64,000 nt of DNA, taken from Cylicocyclus nassatus. Lineage: Eukaryota > Nematoda > Chromadorea > Rhabditida > Strongylidae. Both the position numbers and the translations under genes were made by a program. The notes beneath the pieces are model-generated. The model saw only the letters and a program-made list of their open reading frames with translations, was not told the DNA's origin and searched no databases. The number at the start of each line of letters is the position of its first letter. Position 1 is the first letter of the stretch. The DNA lies in contig CATQJL010000001.1 in assembly GCA_958299035.1 (NCBI GenBank), positions 54,362,333-54,426,332 of the forward strand, given 5' to 3'. This document shows positions 1 through 13,015 of this stretch, in pieces.

Positions 1-75
1 CTGTATCCTTTGCGCGCCATGGCTGTCTTTTACGCGCAAGTGGTGTCACCACCGCAGAGGCACTATATTGAACGC
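1..75. repeat. Partial end of a fold-back element
   Basis: The motif CACTATATTGAACG at about 62-75 matches one end of the fold-back copies at 38.63 and 50.25 kb, where it reads CACTATATTGAGCGG. Only one end lies inside the window, so the element is cut by the window edge. The remaining bases to about 830 show no gene or repeat that I can support. Confidence 0.35.
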
Positions 76-831
76 CATAACAACTAGAATGTATATAAAC
101 AGCTATCGCCGAGTCATTTGTAACGTGATATGCGTATTGCACACCATGCTTTACTTGACGACTTGCAAGATTGGGATCTGCTCATTTCCAGTGATTTCTC
201 CTTTCCTTGTTTCTTTTGGTTGTATCAAAGTAGCACACATTCCTGCGGATTGTCACCAGATGAGGTCTTACTGTAGAGTCTTTAGTAAAGTCGCTCGCTG
301 AAGTGCAGTGTGTGCAAACTCACATATTTAGTTACAAACGACTCGATGGTATATACGACCCAAACAGAAAGAGCGCAAACGAGAGCTTTTTCAACTTGGA
401 TGCAAGCAGTGGCTAACCGAAAGAACGCCTATAAAGTTCATATGCTCGAGAATATGCTCTCGAGCGCGTATTTCAGACCAAAATTTGGAGGCGTTGAGAT
501 TTAAAGGGTCGCTCAATGAATGATGGCCGCATCGTCACCCTATATATTTCAGCTATGGCTGTCAATAGGCCACCCGTTCCGGAACGACACAGCGACTGAA
601 CACTTTGGATGAGTCCCCAAGGAGTCGCCTACACGATCCAGCTCTCGAGCTGTCTTCGCCGAGCGCCATCGCATAAGCGCCAATAAAGTTGCTGTTTGCT
701 ATCCAAGCAAACATTCAGGAGCTTTGGTGTCCCAAAAACTTTACAGAAATCGCTCACATGAGGAAAAGACTTCAAAATAAGTGCTGTTATGTCAATCAAG
801 TACCAAAAGCTAACGAAAAGAGTAAGAACTA

Positions 832-1059
832 CTACCTTGTTACTTTCTCTGGTAACTCTAAAAGGAACATAATTCATTCACCCTCTTTTCCCCCACCCTT
901 TGACTAGGTCCTTACTGAGACTATCTTTTTTGTTATCATCCAGTAGTTCTACACATTGGACAATAGTAGCTCTCGTGAGTCTGGCAATGCACTGGCGCTT
1001 TAATAGATCAAATTGGCTTGAATTCTCCAGTTTTCGGTATGTCTCGTGCTTTGCAGAAT
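832..1059 (-). CDS. Possible 3' end of an unidentified gene (two exons)
   Basis: Two minus-strand blocks read as coding. The upstream block (1059 down to 916) follows a TTTGTGACAG acceptor and ends at a GTAAGG donor; the second (857 down to 832) follows TTCCTTTTAG and ends in TAG. The intron is 58 bp and the phases agree (one base carried over). The first block gives about 47 codons rich in K, E, L and T, including the stretch QCIARLTRATIVQCVELLDD; the second closes the protein with KLPEKVTR. No family is recognised and no upstream exon is placed with confidence. Opposite-strand frames here are also open, so the call is weak. Confidence 0.3.
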
Positions 1060-3120
1060 CTGTCACAAAGTAGAGACCTTGCTTCTGAACTTATTAAGGT
1101 GTCTCATAATTTATTACCGTTTACATTCTAAACATCAGCATTTCTCGAGAACAGGGGCCTACAAAGTGTACAAATACATGATCGTACTTCAGTATGTATG
1201 AGCTATGAGATTACGTACGTGGGAGGAGCTCAAAACGTCTAGGAGTAAAGTTTGCCATTTTACTCCATTCAATTTTTTCTTCATTTCTAGTTTAGGAAAT
1301 AAATATGGGAAGTGTACAAATGAGTTCCGATATGTCAAGCACATGCTAGAAAATAGGGAATTTTTAAGATTTTTTTGGGACGGAGATGCGATTCTTGACA
1401 GTAAAGTTCGTTTTCGAATGATATGAGATTTCAGTTCAAAACTTCACGTGGTAATTTGGACAGACTCTTGATAGCCTTCTTGTAGAGTTTGCTTTGCCCT
1501 GTCGAATGACTCAAGTCACATCAAATGAAGGAAGGATTCAAAAAGACGACGGTTGTGGTAAAAACGGTAAAAATAATACCCTAACACACTCTGATAGAAT
1601 CTTTGGCACAAAAACTGCACTCAAACCAGAGCTTTCGAATTGTGAGATTTCGGTTTTTCTTTTGAATATGGATGATTCGAGGCGGGTAGAAATCTCATTT
1701 TACACGATTACTGCTTGAGGATTATTATTTAAAAAATGGCAGTGATATTCAACTGTTTGAAAGATTGCTGCGCTTGAATGTGACAATGAAGCAACACGGC
1801 AAATTAGCACACCAAGCGAATTTCTCTGGTTTTTTACACCACTATGTTATCTTCAGCATATATAATAACAAGTTTTTCGTAATAGATTTTGTACAAAGAC
1901 TTTAAACTGGGCTGAAATTGACCCCGAGTTAATTTTTATGGGAACGAATACGGAAGAACTTAAACTGCATGAATGGCCAGCTAGTGTGAGGTTTGCGGTT
2001 CTGCAGTCAGAGCTTATTGTTGGTGATTTCAGTAAGAGGTTGAAATTTTGAGCGAACAAAATGTATCCTTAGTTTTGAACAGCGAGATCAAATAAGACCA
2101 GTGGTTTCTCGTAAAATGTTTTAGGAAGAAATCGTCGGTCATTTCATAGTGTTTCATGTTTTTGCGAAAGGAAAATTGCAACATTACGTCACTATCAAGA
2201 TGTATTATTAAAATGTGATGAACTTCATAACCACTTCTGTGTAAATTGTAGATTGTTTATTCTACAGCTGAGACCAATAAATTTCACGGATAGGTGGCAC
2301 ATGTAGCTTCTACATCTCATAGCTGAGCCCCAATCGCCTCACATTTTCTTAGCTGTCACGTCGAAGCAATGGCTTATCTCCAGGCACACAGCACCGCGTG
2401 TGGCATATAATTAGCCGTGCTCGGGTTTTCTGAATTCGAAATGTGCCATGGGCCGTGGAATGAGGTGCAGTGTAAGGTCTCGGCTGAGATTGACGCTGTG
2501 TGACAAAATAATGGGAGGGCCGGTGAACTCGCGAATGCAATGCAGAGACGAGACGTAAGTGAGAGAGTACTGTAGCGATAATATCAGGTTTGCTGAGTTT
2601 GAGAATTGAGATTTGAGTAAGGTAGAAATTTTCTTTGAAAAAAGAAATTTTGTAACTTAGTCCTGATTCACACTATAATGTCATAACTACTACTTTCATT
2701 ATGAAAATGACTACCTCATGAAACCTTGTGTCGAACTTGAGCGAAGTTTGCAGTGCACAGCAGCGGGGACGACGAGGATTACGGTAGGCGACACCGCTCA
2801 CGAGCGAGGAGACCGTCAACAATGACTGACTGAGGTGAGGGGATGACAAGTTTCGCGCCACGTTGAGCGATAAGGAATGAACGTGAAGAATTCAGTCATG
2901 CCAAGCTTTGCTGTCATGTTTGGTCCTGCGACGGAAGCTGGGGCGGATAGGCACAGGTCGAGTTGAGTAGCAAGGTTCGCTAGAAGTGGAGGAAAGAGTC
3001 TAAAGTTAACGAAGATCACAAGAGTTTTTCCCAGTGTGTAGGTTCGGCTATCTTCACACAGGACACCGCAGTTATGCAACACACCGGTAGCAGCTTTTGC
3101 TATAGCATCGTGTTAGATAG

Positions 3121-3254
3121 GGCAGGGGAACGAACTCTGCCAATTTAACTGCCTCCGCAGACTACTGGTCCTGCAACGACATGCAACAATATAGCAAAAG
3201 GACCAGTTGCCACCGAAGGGGGCTCAAACTTGCGGAGTTCGTTCCCCAACCCTG
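3121..3254. repeat. Short hAT-like MITE
   Basis: A 134-bp element with imperfect inverted ends (GGCAGGGGAACGAACTC against GAGTTCGTTCCCCAACCCTG). It is flanked by TTAGATAG at 3113-3120 and TTAGATAA at 3255-3262, a likely 8-bp target duplication with one mismatch. CAGGG-type ends and 8-bp duplications are the hAT pattern. There is no coding capacity. Confidence 0.55.
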
Positions 3255-3262
3255 TTAGATAA

Positions 3263-4503
3263 TGATTAGTGCAAACGTAAATGAACATGCCGTGCAGCGA
3301 CTCGTCCGGTTCTCCTCTCTTGCTCCGCCCCGCTCATAGCCTGGCCAATCGCAGGACTTGGTGACCAATCACGAGCGGGTTATGACAAGTGCGTTGTCGG
3401 CTGCGTGACAGGTTTAGAAGTCAGTCAGGGTGGCAGGTGCATACTGTCGTGCAAATGCCGTTTCCCATTAAACGATATAATACGGTAGCAAGAAGTTTCC
3501 ACAATAAGTCAATGTCAAATTTCTACCACTAAATGCGCTTTTGGATGACAAGGATAGGCGGATAGGGGAAGAGGTTAGGGTAACCGAAATCTGCAAGATT
3601 TTGCGATTGAATATCGTCTGGAAAAGGACTGGTTACGGTAACATCGTATCCATCCATAGAACTACATCCATTTTGAGAGCGGAAAGTCTCAAGAGCGCTT
3701 TACACACTTCGCTTTACATGCTCAAACTTGTTCTTTCCTTCATTTGAAGTTTCAAGAAATCCTGAATCAAGCGATACGCAAGTATTAACTTGTAATCACA
3801 TGCGCGCAGCGTTGTCGAGTAATCTAGTCTCAGAATAAATGATAATTTACTTTCTCCTTATAAACTAAACTTGGAAAAGCTACTATGCTTCTATGCGACA
3901 ATAAAACGCCCACTCTACGCATTCGTCAAATTTCTTCATCGTCGTCGCCCACCCTTGTGTCATACGATGCGCTTTGTTTCAATGCCTAATGGGCTAGTAT
4001 AAATTCAAGCCAAGATATCCTCGATGAATCAATGGACAGTCACTCGCATACTTCCTGATTTATGAATTAGTTTGTTTTCGAACGACGGTAGCAACTACTG
4101 ACTTTTTCTAAATGTCGTGGGTGTGATGAATTTTTTGAGCTGTGTCATTTGTCCACGTTCACTTTTTAGTGTAAAGCCGTGTAAGCTTTTCGAAGAAAGT
4201 AATGGGTGGTTATGAGGACACAAGAAACTTTTGATTATTAGTTCCTTACATTCAGAGGTTTTTCTTTCGAAAAAGCTACCGTAAACAAAAGCATCACTGC
4301 AGCTTGAGATTGTTGTACGTACTAGTAAAACTCAATGTGAATCCAAAGTATAAAGCTCTTATAGAACTAAATTTGGAAATTTCAAGCTCAGAGGGGTATC
4401 GCAGTTGCCAGTTCAACTGACATTTGTTGACTAAAGTGCTTTATAAGTAGTCTCGTAGATCAGAGGGCTAAACAATGACGAAAGTTAACAAATAACGATA
4501 AGT
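3263..4503. other. AT-rich intergenic DNA
   Basis: No convincing exon, RNA gene or repeat was seen here. The open frames are short and lack splice context. Confidence 0.4.
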
Positions 4504-5204
4504 CTATCTCATACATTCATAATGAATATGACCATTTTTTTGGCGGCCTGTGCGGAGTCCGCGCGATTCGCAAATTTTGCGAAATGCGCCGAGTTCGCGG
4601 GATTCGCGGGATTTGGCCAAAAGCTTGCATATGGGCAGTGAATAACCAACGAAAATCATGCTGATTATTGATTCATTTGGTACTTTGACCCTAGAAAATA
4701 GGTTTGTTTTGCTGTGTTTTTTGTGGGTGCGACGGAAAACTTTGTACAACTGTTTTCCTTCAAAGTAATGATTATCAGCACTCTTGGCTTCCTAAAGATG
4801 AAGAAAATATCAAAGATCAATCCAAACAATTGAATATCGAATTCATTCTAAACGTTATATGATACTATTCTCTGGTAACATTTACTTCTTACCAAGTGTA
4901 ACGAATAAATTGAAAAATGATTGTAAATGACAAAACTTACAGCAACGTAAAGGCAACAAACTGTGACGACGCCTGGCATGCGCCATGACATTTTCAAAAG
5001 GAAAGCTGACGCATAAAGAAAAGACGACGAGAGGAAAAAAGTTGTGAAGCCAAGCAATTCCCCGAAAACTACAGTAATCGCACTTCGAACTGTGTCGTCA
5101 ACAAACTCCTGAGAACGCCATGTTTGCTCGTAAACGAGCATCGAAGCTCGATTTTGAATTTTAGGAAGATCTTCTTTGATAAATGTTGTGGGCGCACTTG
5201 TCAT
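4504..5204 (-). CDS. Probable two-exon membrane protein, family not recognised
   Basis: Exon 1 runs from ATG at 5204 down to 4941 (88 codons) and ends at a perfect GTAAGT donor. Exon 2 begins at 4791 after a CATCTTTAG acceptor and stays open to the stop at 4504 (95 codons), in matching phase. The 183-residue product has a hydrophobic stretch at about residues 45-70 (beginning AITVVFGELLGFTTFF) and a shorter one at about 80-88, then a basic tail containing RRTHKKHSK. An integral membrane protein is the simplest reading. Upstream, a TTCTTCAG acceptor at 5308 sits just before another ATG that opens a 32-codon frame ending one base before this ATG, so the 5' end is uncertain. The last ~40 codons are low-complexity and may not be native coding sequence. 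Confidence 0.45.
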
Positions 5205-5309
5205 ATTAATGTTTCGGAAAATGATAAGCATCAAGTGATGTGTACGAGAAACTCGGACACGCTGTGCTCTTAGAGTCTTTTTGAGTTGAATTTTCAAGTT
5301 TCATATTCT

Positions 5310-8299
5310 GAAGAACATCAAAGCGACAAGTATCCTGACTTGGGACTTCCTACAAAAGAGGTGATGGCATGTGTAATTCTTAGTCTTACCTTAGTTAACC
5401 AGATATATGGGTTCGTAAAGCAGCTTAGGAGGCTTACTTGATTGCCAGATAAAAAAAAGCCCAAACAACATCTCATGGTTTTAGACCTGAAAAGCACCAA
5501 TTGTTGTCAAGCCCTGAAGAAGGGAAAAATGAAATATTAGTTGGTATCAGGGAGTTTGATATAGTCAAGTCTGAAGCTCAAGTGCAGCTATGTAATCTCC
5601 CAATCGTAAGCATTTGGGGAACCCCGCACCTGAAGAAGCATCTTGGAGCATCAAGGATATACAATGACTATATAATCTAAGCCATCTAAGTATCAGATCG
5701 CTATATAAGTTTCTGTAACACTTGTAAAAAATCACACAAATTTTTTCAAAAAATTTTGACCATTCTGAAATTGTATTTGATTAGCTAATTGATATATACG
5801 CACCACAAATGAAAACTCCAATTATTTTCAGGAATTTTTCAAACTGTTGCGAGCAAAATTTTACGCGATTATTGTAAAGCTCAAATTGCCTTCGTAATGT
5901 CACTGACACTTTCTGAATTCCATAAAAAATCTAAAAAGATGAAAAAGATGATTACAAGAATTTTTGAAAGATAAAACATGGAATGATGCCGAATGGTAGC
6001 TCTTTACCTTTTCTCATATATAGCAAAAATGAAACTTTGAGAGGTTTTCAGAGTGCTTAGAGTTTTCCATAAAAAGATGAAGAAAGTGTAACAAAACTTA
6101 GCTATGACCTAATTTTGAATGAATATAATCAACACGATTCGAAAAACTCATATTGTTGAGGAACTCGACGAAGGAATGAAATCTACTGCGACATGGAAAG
6201 AAAGTTGCGCAAGCGCTGGACTTTCACTAGTTTGAAGATAATCCATTCCACAGATCCTCGGGGTGATTGTAAGTGTAAGAAAGTAACAAACACATTTTTA
6301 GCACTAATTTAGGGTTCTAGACTTATTTGAACAGGAAAAGATGCAGTTTCAGACAGTCTTCATAAAAGCGCCTGATATAAAGAGAAGCTTAAGTGAAGTA
6401 CGACCTCTAAGTGCTGTAGGGTGTGGGGCGATGGCACTTCGAAGTGGAGATAATAGGAAGACATGTGCATCTCATCAGCGACAAGACAACGAATTATGAC
6501 ACCTCCGAGCGACAAAAACGGGACAAAATGGCCCGGACCCACTCGGGAGAGTATGAGTCGAGCACAGCCCGCACATACAGATTGCTGCGCACATACACAT
6601 ATGTAATGTCTGCGAAAATATGGGGACTTTCGAGGCGAATTTGGGCACATTCCTCACTCTGAGGAGGGGAAAAATGGTCCCTGGTCTACGGGTTAGTTTA
6701 TGTGTGTTCAGCTGAACATTAATCTAGAGTTTAGGTGCAGCCGTTAATGTCACGGCGCCGCGTTCGCCTGGCCCTTTTGTCAACTGTGGCGATAAAATTT
6801 AGCGAAGCGCTACAAGATGTCGCATTAGTGCTGACATAATGATGAGTGTGAAGCAATGTGAAAGGCCGTTGCTGGCCGCGTCTGACGAGCCCGAAGAAAA
6901 GCCAACACAACAGCTGAAGAAAGCCCCAAATGGGACAGCGCCTGGGAGAGAGGAGACTGAGGGCAAAGCTGGGGTGAACCCACGATGCAGACAAAGGTAT
7001 CAGCAGCACACGAGAACTCGGCCGCTGAATGGACTGTGCTGAGCGTGGGAAGATACGGTTTTTCTGCGCGAGTTGTTGTCACCTTCGGAACGAAACGCAA
7101 CCAGCTATCGTTTATGGGGTGGGACTGACGCAAGCTGTTTCCAAAAAGGGAGTTCACAAACAAGTATTACCAGGAGCTCTTGCTAATTATCAAGTCCTTT
7201 CTCGACTCGTAGACGTTGAAAAATCAACAATACCAATATTCAAATTTATTCCATTGAATTTTCAAAAGGTAGCTACGTTTTTTGTCAAGAATTTGCTGTT
7301 AAAATTGTCTAAGACCAAGGAGTATAGAGCGGTGTACAATAAGAAGAATCCGATAACTATCTGAAAAGTTTACTTTGAAATTTTCTCTGAAATTCACAAA
7401 GGTTATGTCCTATTTTTACAATATGAAAGAAAAGGACATCAATGCCCTTCTTGAAAATTTTGAAATTTTGTCTTGCTTGGGTCAATACAAGCGCCTCAGA
7501 ATATCATTTCAGAAACTTCATCCGCCTCAATATTCCAAAACTTTAAGGAATTGTTCAGAGCTAGTTTTTTTGAGTTCCTAGAAAGAAAGATTAGATTTCA
7601 AAGAATTGAACGTAACTAAGCATTAGGCACAGTATCTGAAAATAAATTCCATATTTATGTTGAACGACAGCATGTCCGCCGAAAACACGTAATTCAAAGT
7701 TGCCTAAAAGTGAAGGGTGAGGAGATTGCGCACCAATCTCAGGTGGCAATCCAAAGTAGGAAAACTGACCATTTCTATGAATGAAGCTTGCGTTCGATCA
7801 TATAAGATGTTTGTCAAAAATTCTTGCTCCAAGCGAGAGCTTTTGTAATAAAACTGCGTAGGCCAGTCCTATCACAACAGTGTGTAAGAGCTGAGGGAAT
7901 ATGATTTTTTTGAAGTCTGAAAGCAGCTGAGAAATGTGGAAGGTCTTGCGAGGAATAAAGATTTAAGAATTGAACAGACTATGGATAATTAACTCAGCTT
8001 CTCCTTGAAAAGTTAGAGTATTTTCTTATGAATGGACTATATGGATTTTTATGCAATTAACTTTGAATATCAGTGCTATGCGCAAGATATAACTAGCCTG
8101 AATCGGAACTGTGAATGTGCGCCAGAACAGCGACAACGAGACATTGTATAGGGCCGGACGGAACGAGGCATAGCGGTGGTGACAAGGCGAATTCTACCCG
8201 GTTGCTGAGACAATAGGGGGGAATGACTGTCCTGCTGGGGTGCTGCGTTCTTCCGTGAGTGATGGCGCACACAAATTGGGGGAGCCGAAGCGAGCGCAT
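5310..8299. other. Intergenic stretch with no supported gene
   Basis: Mostly AT-rich. A GC-richer patch at 6839-7010 on the plus strand reads as an E/K/Q-rich frame from an ATG and stops at a possible GTATCA donor. With no second exon it is not called. Confidence 0.35.
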
Positions 8300-8611
8300 T
8301 TACAAGTTATGGCTAGAGACAGCCATCCGCATGCCACCAGCTGCCCGCATGCGACGCGCGAACTCATCCCGGCTACCGTAATCTGCGAACCTGATTAAGT
8401 CACCCACGGCGATGTCGTCGGCGGAATGTGGCCGGGCTGTGCTGACAGCAGCAGACGTGTGCAATCTCTTCAAGGCCACAAGCTACACGACGATAAATCG
8501 TGTCAATTTCCGCTCTTTGAGCTTATGCAAATTGTCAGAAGATGGCACGATAGCCGAGGCTTCTGGCGATGGCCCAGCTGATTTGTTGCCGCTTTCGCAT
8601 AGTGTTACTCG
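8300..8611 (-). pseudogene. Decayed coding-like frame
   Basis: A minus-strand frame of about 104 codons is broken once by an in-frame TAG just above 8482. Downstream of that stop it contains DDIAVGDLIRFADYGSRDEF, then a basic segment with ARRMRAAGG, ending TAA at 8300. It is GC-richer than its surroundings. It may be a transposon relic or an exon whose TAG is really a splice acceptor. No family is recognised. Confidence 0.2.
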
Positions 8612-9106
8612 TCATGGAACGCCTTTTGCAAGAGATTTGCCCTAACTTCGATATGCAGAGCTAAATTGAACTGAGATCCAAATATCTAAATACTGAGCTC
8701 AAAAATTGGCCGCCCTATGGGACTCGGATAAAGGATAAGAATACCCGAGCAAAATATGAAAGCCGATTGGAATTTATGGACATCCAGGAAAAAATGCTTT
8801 GCTTACAACAGTAAATAGTATATCTATTAGGCCGTAACAAAGGTTCTCATGTTACATTTCTTTCGCCTTCGTCTAAAAAACTATAAAAATCTCGGCAAAT
8901 TCCCATACCTGGCTTGTAAGAGGAAGGAACTAAGTGCTACTCAATGACATTTCCACTTTCACAACTAGTTACAGTAAAAACAAAGGCAACGGCGAAAACA
9001 AATTCAATCTACATTTTTTCTTTTTCTCTCCTTTTTCATTAGCAGATTCTTGGATTTTTTATGTGGTTCTGAGGGCATTAGCGCTAATACGAAGACAGTC
9101 CGCAAT

Positions 9107-9469
9107 TTAAAGGCAGCGTCCAGGCAGATCTGGATCTATGGGGCTTTTACGTGGAAAGTACTTTTGGGGCCCTAACTAAGGCACTGCCCAAGCGGCAGCT
9201 CACGTGGTGCTCTAATGGCTGAGATATTCCCCTCGAAACTGGCCCCCGCGAACGTAATCGCATGGATTCATGGCAGTTTCGCGCCAGGATCCACGCTTTG
9301 CGCCATGAATCCATGCGAAACACGATCGCGGGGTCCAGATTGAGAGGAATATCTCAGCCATTACAGCACTACCTGAGCTGCCGCTTGGGCAGTGCCTTAG
9401 TTAGGGCCCCAAAAGTACTTTCCACGTAAAAGCCCCATAGGTCCAGATCTGCCTGGACGCTGCCTTTAA
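9107..9469. repeat. AGGCA/TTAA MITE, copy 1
   Basis: A palindromic 363-bp unit whose ends read TTAA-AGGCAGCGTCCAGGC and its inverse complement. The arms are long and close in sequence and the centre is short, so single strands would fold into one hairpin. It has no open frame of note. Close relatives lie at 41345 and 15706, with more distant ones at 13644, 45205, 17114, 18682 and 27.8 kb. Confidence 0.8.
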
Positions 9470-9541
9470 GCCCTCCAAAGTTCGAAATTTCAAAATTATT
9501 CGGGAAAATTGAAACTTAAAAATTGGATTTTTCATGTCTAA

Positions 9542-10577
9542 GGGCCGCATGCACTATTATCCCCGCAGGGAGGGGATCGCAGCTTGAAAGACAGCTTTAT
9601 ATTTCGAAACTCTAAATACCTGGATTTCACGTTGTGTACCTATCCGTAAGTATTCCTACTACCCTTCACTATGAATATGTTGAAGAGGAGCGAGAAGCTG
9701 TACGAACCGCATTTTCCAGCTTTTGTGTGATCCCTGTGATCCCCGGCGCTTTTCTTTAAAGTTATTTTTCTTTCTCCGAAGTTAACGAAAACCTTCCAAA
9801 CTTGTACTGAACATCTAACACAACAGTGCTAAGCATGTTGCTGATGAGAACAAATGAGTTTTTGAAAAGTCGAAATTTTCGGTAAACCTCAAATTTCGAC
9901 CTATGGACCATTGAAAATTTCATGACTTCAAAACATCATTTGTGCTTATCAGCAACATGCTTAGCACTGTCGGGTTAGATAATCTGCACAACTTTGGAGG
10001 TTATTTGTTAACTTCGCAGAAAGAAAAATGACTTTAAAGAAAAGCGCCGGGGATCATCAGGGATCATACAAAAGCTGGAAAATGCGGTTCGTACAGCTTC
10101 TCGCTCCTGTTCGACATGTTCATAGTGAAGGGTAGTAGGAATACTTACGGATAGGTACACAACGTGAAATCCAGGTATCTGGAGTTTCGAAATATAAAGC
10201 TTTCTTTTAACCCATTGACGACGATGTGGACCACCGGTGGCCTACGCGCTTTTTGCTGCCAGGGACGATGTGGACCCCCGGTGGCCCACATCTCTTGCAA
10301 AGTCGTATTATTTGCAGGTCTAATATTTTTTCTACACAGCAAAATTTTTTTCCAATTTTCTGTATTCTTGGGACCTGTAAGCTCTGCCGTTCAAGAAAAT
10401 GTTGATAGTTGTTCACAAAACAATGTTGCATTTAGTAAATAAGCACAGAACCTTCCCACACTGAAAGTGTTGTGCAAAATCGCGTCGTCCCACAGCGCCG
10501 CCGCGCAAAATTAGGCGTCGTCGTCAATGGGTTAAGCTGCGATCCCCTCCCCGCGGGGATAATAGTGCATGCGGCCC
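9542..10577. repeat. Palindromic element with TAA target duplication
   Basis: The ends GGGCCGCATGCACTATTATC and its inverse are flanked by TAA on both sides (9539-9541, 10578-10580). A TWA duplication with GGGCC-type ends suggests PIF/Harbinger; that assignment is inference. The inverted arms run for hundreds of bases. The right arm is interrupted by the piggyBac-like MITE at 10211-10531. No transposase frame is present. Confidence 0.65.
10211..10531. mobile_element. piggyBac-like MITE nested in a palindrome arm
   Basis: A 321-bp insert bounded by TTAA (10207-10210 and 10532-10535) with ends CCCATTGACGACGA and TCGTCGTCAATGGG. TTAA plus CCC is the piggyBac signature. The host palindrome supplies its own empty site: the left arm (about 9590-9600) reads through TCAA where the right arm has TTAA-insert-TTAA. 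It is non-autonomous, and the small frames inside are not convincing. Confidence 0.75.
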
Positions 10578-10580
10578 TAA

Positions 10581-13015
10581 GTGTATATATCAAAGAGCTA
10601 CAACGTCTCATGGAAAAATTTTTTCAAGAGATTCAATAGAACTTTTTTCTTTGTGTGTGTCTGAACTTATTTTTACGACCTAATACCAACTTTCGAACCT
10701 TCGAAAGTCCCATTTCAGAGGTCCTACGAAAAAATATTTTTAGTAGAAGCTGATAGTACAGTAGCTTGGGACTTTGACAATGCACTAGCAGCACTATTTA
10801 TTCAATTCTTGAAGTCTGTCTGAACTAAAAAGTGAAACCCGACTCCTGCAGACAATAATTAAGAAACTTTCAAGCGAGTCTTAAGTCCTTCGCAAACGGC
10901 CTCGGGGAAGACTCAAAAATTATCGAATAAGATCCGTTCAAGAGAACGAAACTGCGTTTAAAGTAAGAATTCTTTGATTCTCAAGCTAGAAAACAAAAAC
11001 AATGATTCTATGTCAGTGTCCATTACCTATAACAACTTCAACCCTATTGGGATCCAAAAAATGTAACGAGCGCAAATGTAAAAATCCGGAATACGGTAGC
11101 GAGTGTATGTGAGCATGTGTGCCCACAGGGACGTGCTATTATCTGTCAAATGCGCATTATTCGTGTCGCGTCGGGCTGTCGCCACCCATACTCCCCGGGG
11201 AGCCGTTTTCAACGACTCTTTACCCCGGACTAAAACATCGGCATTTTGTCGAACACGACTATTAGAGCATACATTCTAGGGGAGCAATATGATCATTATG
11301 ATTGTAAGCTCTCACCCAAGGAAAGCGAGGTTCAATCATAGCTGAAAATTATGTCGTGAAGGGACTATATGAGCTACGAAACAGAGGCAACAGAAACTTC
11401 ATGTTTTTGCAAAACAGAAAAAAATTACACTATTGCTCCAGACTTCCCATCGCATTATATGCTAAAGTACTTGATCAGAGGCTTCATGTTCCAATTCTAT
11501 ATCTGCTAGAATCGTAAACGGAAACAAAAATTCTGAAATCTCCTACAGATTCTTGCAAACCCCTTTCCTTCTCCGCCAATCATTTTTTTCCTAATTTCCT
11601 TTCAAAATGGCGATCTTACGATCTTGTTAGTGCGTTCAACAAAGTAGATATGAGTACCTTGGTAAGACTTATTTGTTTGTTTTGTTTGTCAAATGAGTCC
11701 CAATTTTTCTGAATCGATATGTGTCAAGAACTTTTGTTTCCTTTTTTGGACACAAACTAAATCCATCGCAAAAGCAAAGATTGCAGGCAGCAACAAAGTG
11801 ATTTCTTCTAAGTAAAACATCCGTGAGATGGTGTTGGCGCAAATTGCGTTATATTTGGAATTTAGCAAGCTTTCTATTCACACTAATTCTTTTGCACAAG
11901 TTAAGTTGAGGCATTGACTGATCAAGTTGAAAGTCACCGATAGCAAATTATTCTTGATGAAAATGTATGGTTAAAAGTGCCGAAAGTTTATCAAACGTGT
12001 TATAACATTTTGTGAAACAAGTCTGAATTGCTCTTATATAACTGAGAATGCGCAGGAAAAACCTTAAATCATGCTGCAAAAATATTTTTCTTCGACTCCT
12101 CAAAATTGCATCTGTTATAAGGAAAATGAAATTGCAAGCAATGCCCCATCAGACTACTTCACGATGACCGTTGCTTTACGTGGCGTTTGTGATCACACCC
12201 AATGGCTTCGTTCTAATTTTTTTTTTGGAATGGAACTACTTCAAAAAGTCGCCTACTCTACCATCGCTATGTGATGGAAAGGTTAGTTCGTTTAGTGTCT
12301 GAAAAACTATGTATACCAGAACAGTACACTTTATGACAATTTTTGTAAGCCATGGTGCAAAGTGTGCGCCGGTGAGCAATGTAGTAGTTATTTCTCGCAG
12401 TTCTTAGGAGCTCAAAAACGTAATTTTCTATTGATCTGTGACCATGAGCTATTGGGCAGAGAGAATTTTAGCTAACACCATTCGCCCAAGGGTTGCTTTC
12501 TAAGACTATTTCGAGTCACTGCTGAGCAGCTGAAAACTTATTAAGACATGCGAGCAGGCAGTAATGCAATTTTTGGAGTTATAGGTTAAGTTATATACGC
12601 CATAGATTTGTGATCTCCCAGTGTAGCATTTGAAGAGATCTGGCAAATTGCTAGATTGCGAGTCGAAACGAATGTACCCGTTTCCTAACTTAAGCGGTAC
12701 GGCGGGTTAGGTGACACATTGAGATTATGGGACTACATAGAAATCGAGATTATATGGTGGAGTGATCATGTCACTACATTTCCAGCGCGTCTCAAAACTT
12801 TCATACTGGGTGCACTAACGAGCGCGAGTCTCACTGATTCGGATCTATCGGTGGTACTCAAAAAACCTCAAGACTCGGAAGTTCTTCTGTTTTGTGTTAC
12901 TAGTACGACGGCCTAAATGGTCCTGACTTTAAAAGTTGCCTGTTGCAATTTTGCACCATTAAGCTCTCCTCGTCAAACGAGAAATGCTGAGAATCGATGA
13001 TTTCGAGGCGAACAG
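10581..13015. other. Intergenic DNA, no supported gene
   Basis: Only short frames occur. A plus-strand frame at 12719-12916 looks mildly coding-like but has no matching exon. At about 13016-13145 a GC-rich patch bounded by GATTCCCC and GGGGAATC may be a small fold-back. Confidence 0.3.

Noticed and set aside
1205..2051. A chain of plus-strand exon-like blocks with protein-like frames, for example ELKLHEWPASVRFAVLQSE.
   Set aside because: Linking them needs one 34-bp or weak-donor intron and a frame change near 1900. They also conflict with possible minus-strand exons, and random open frames of this size are expected at this base composition.
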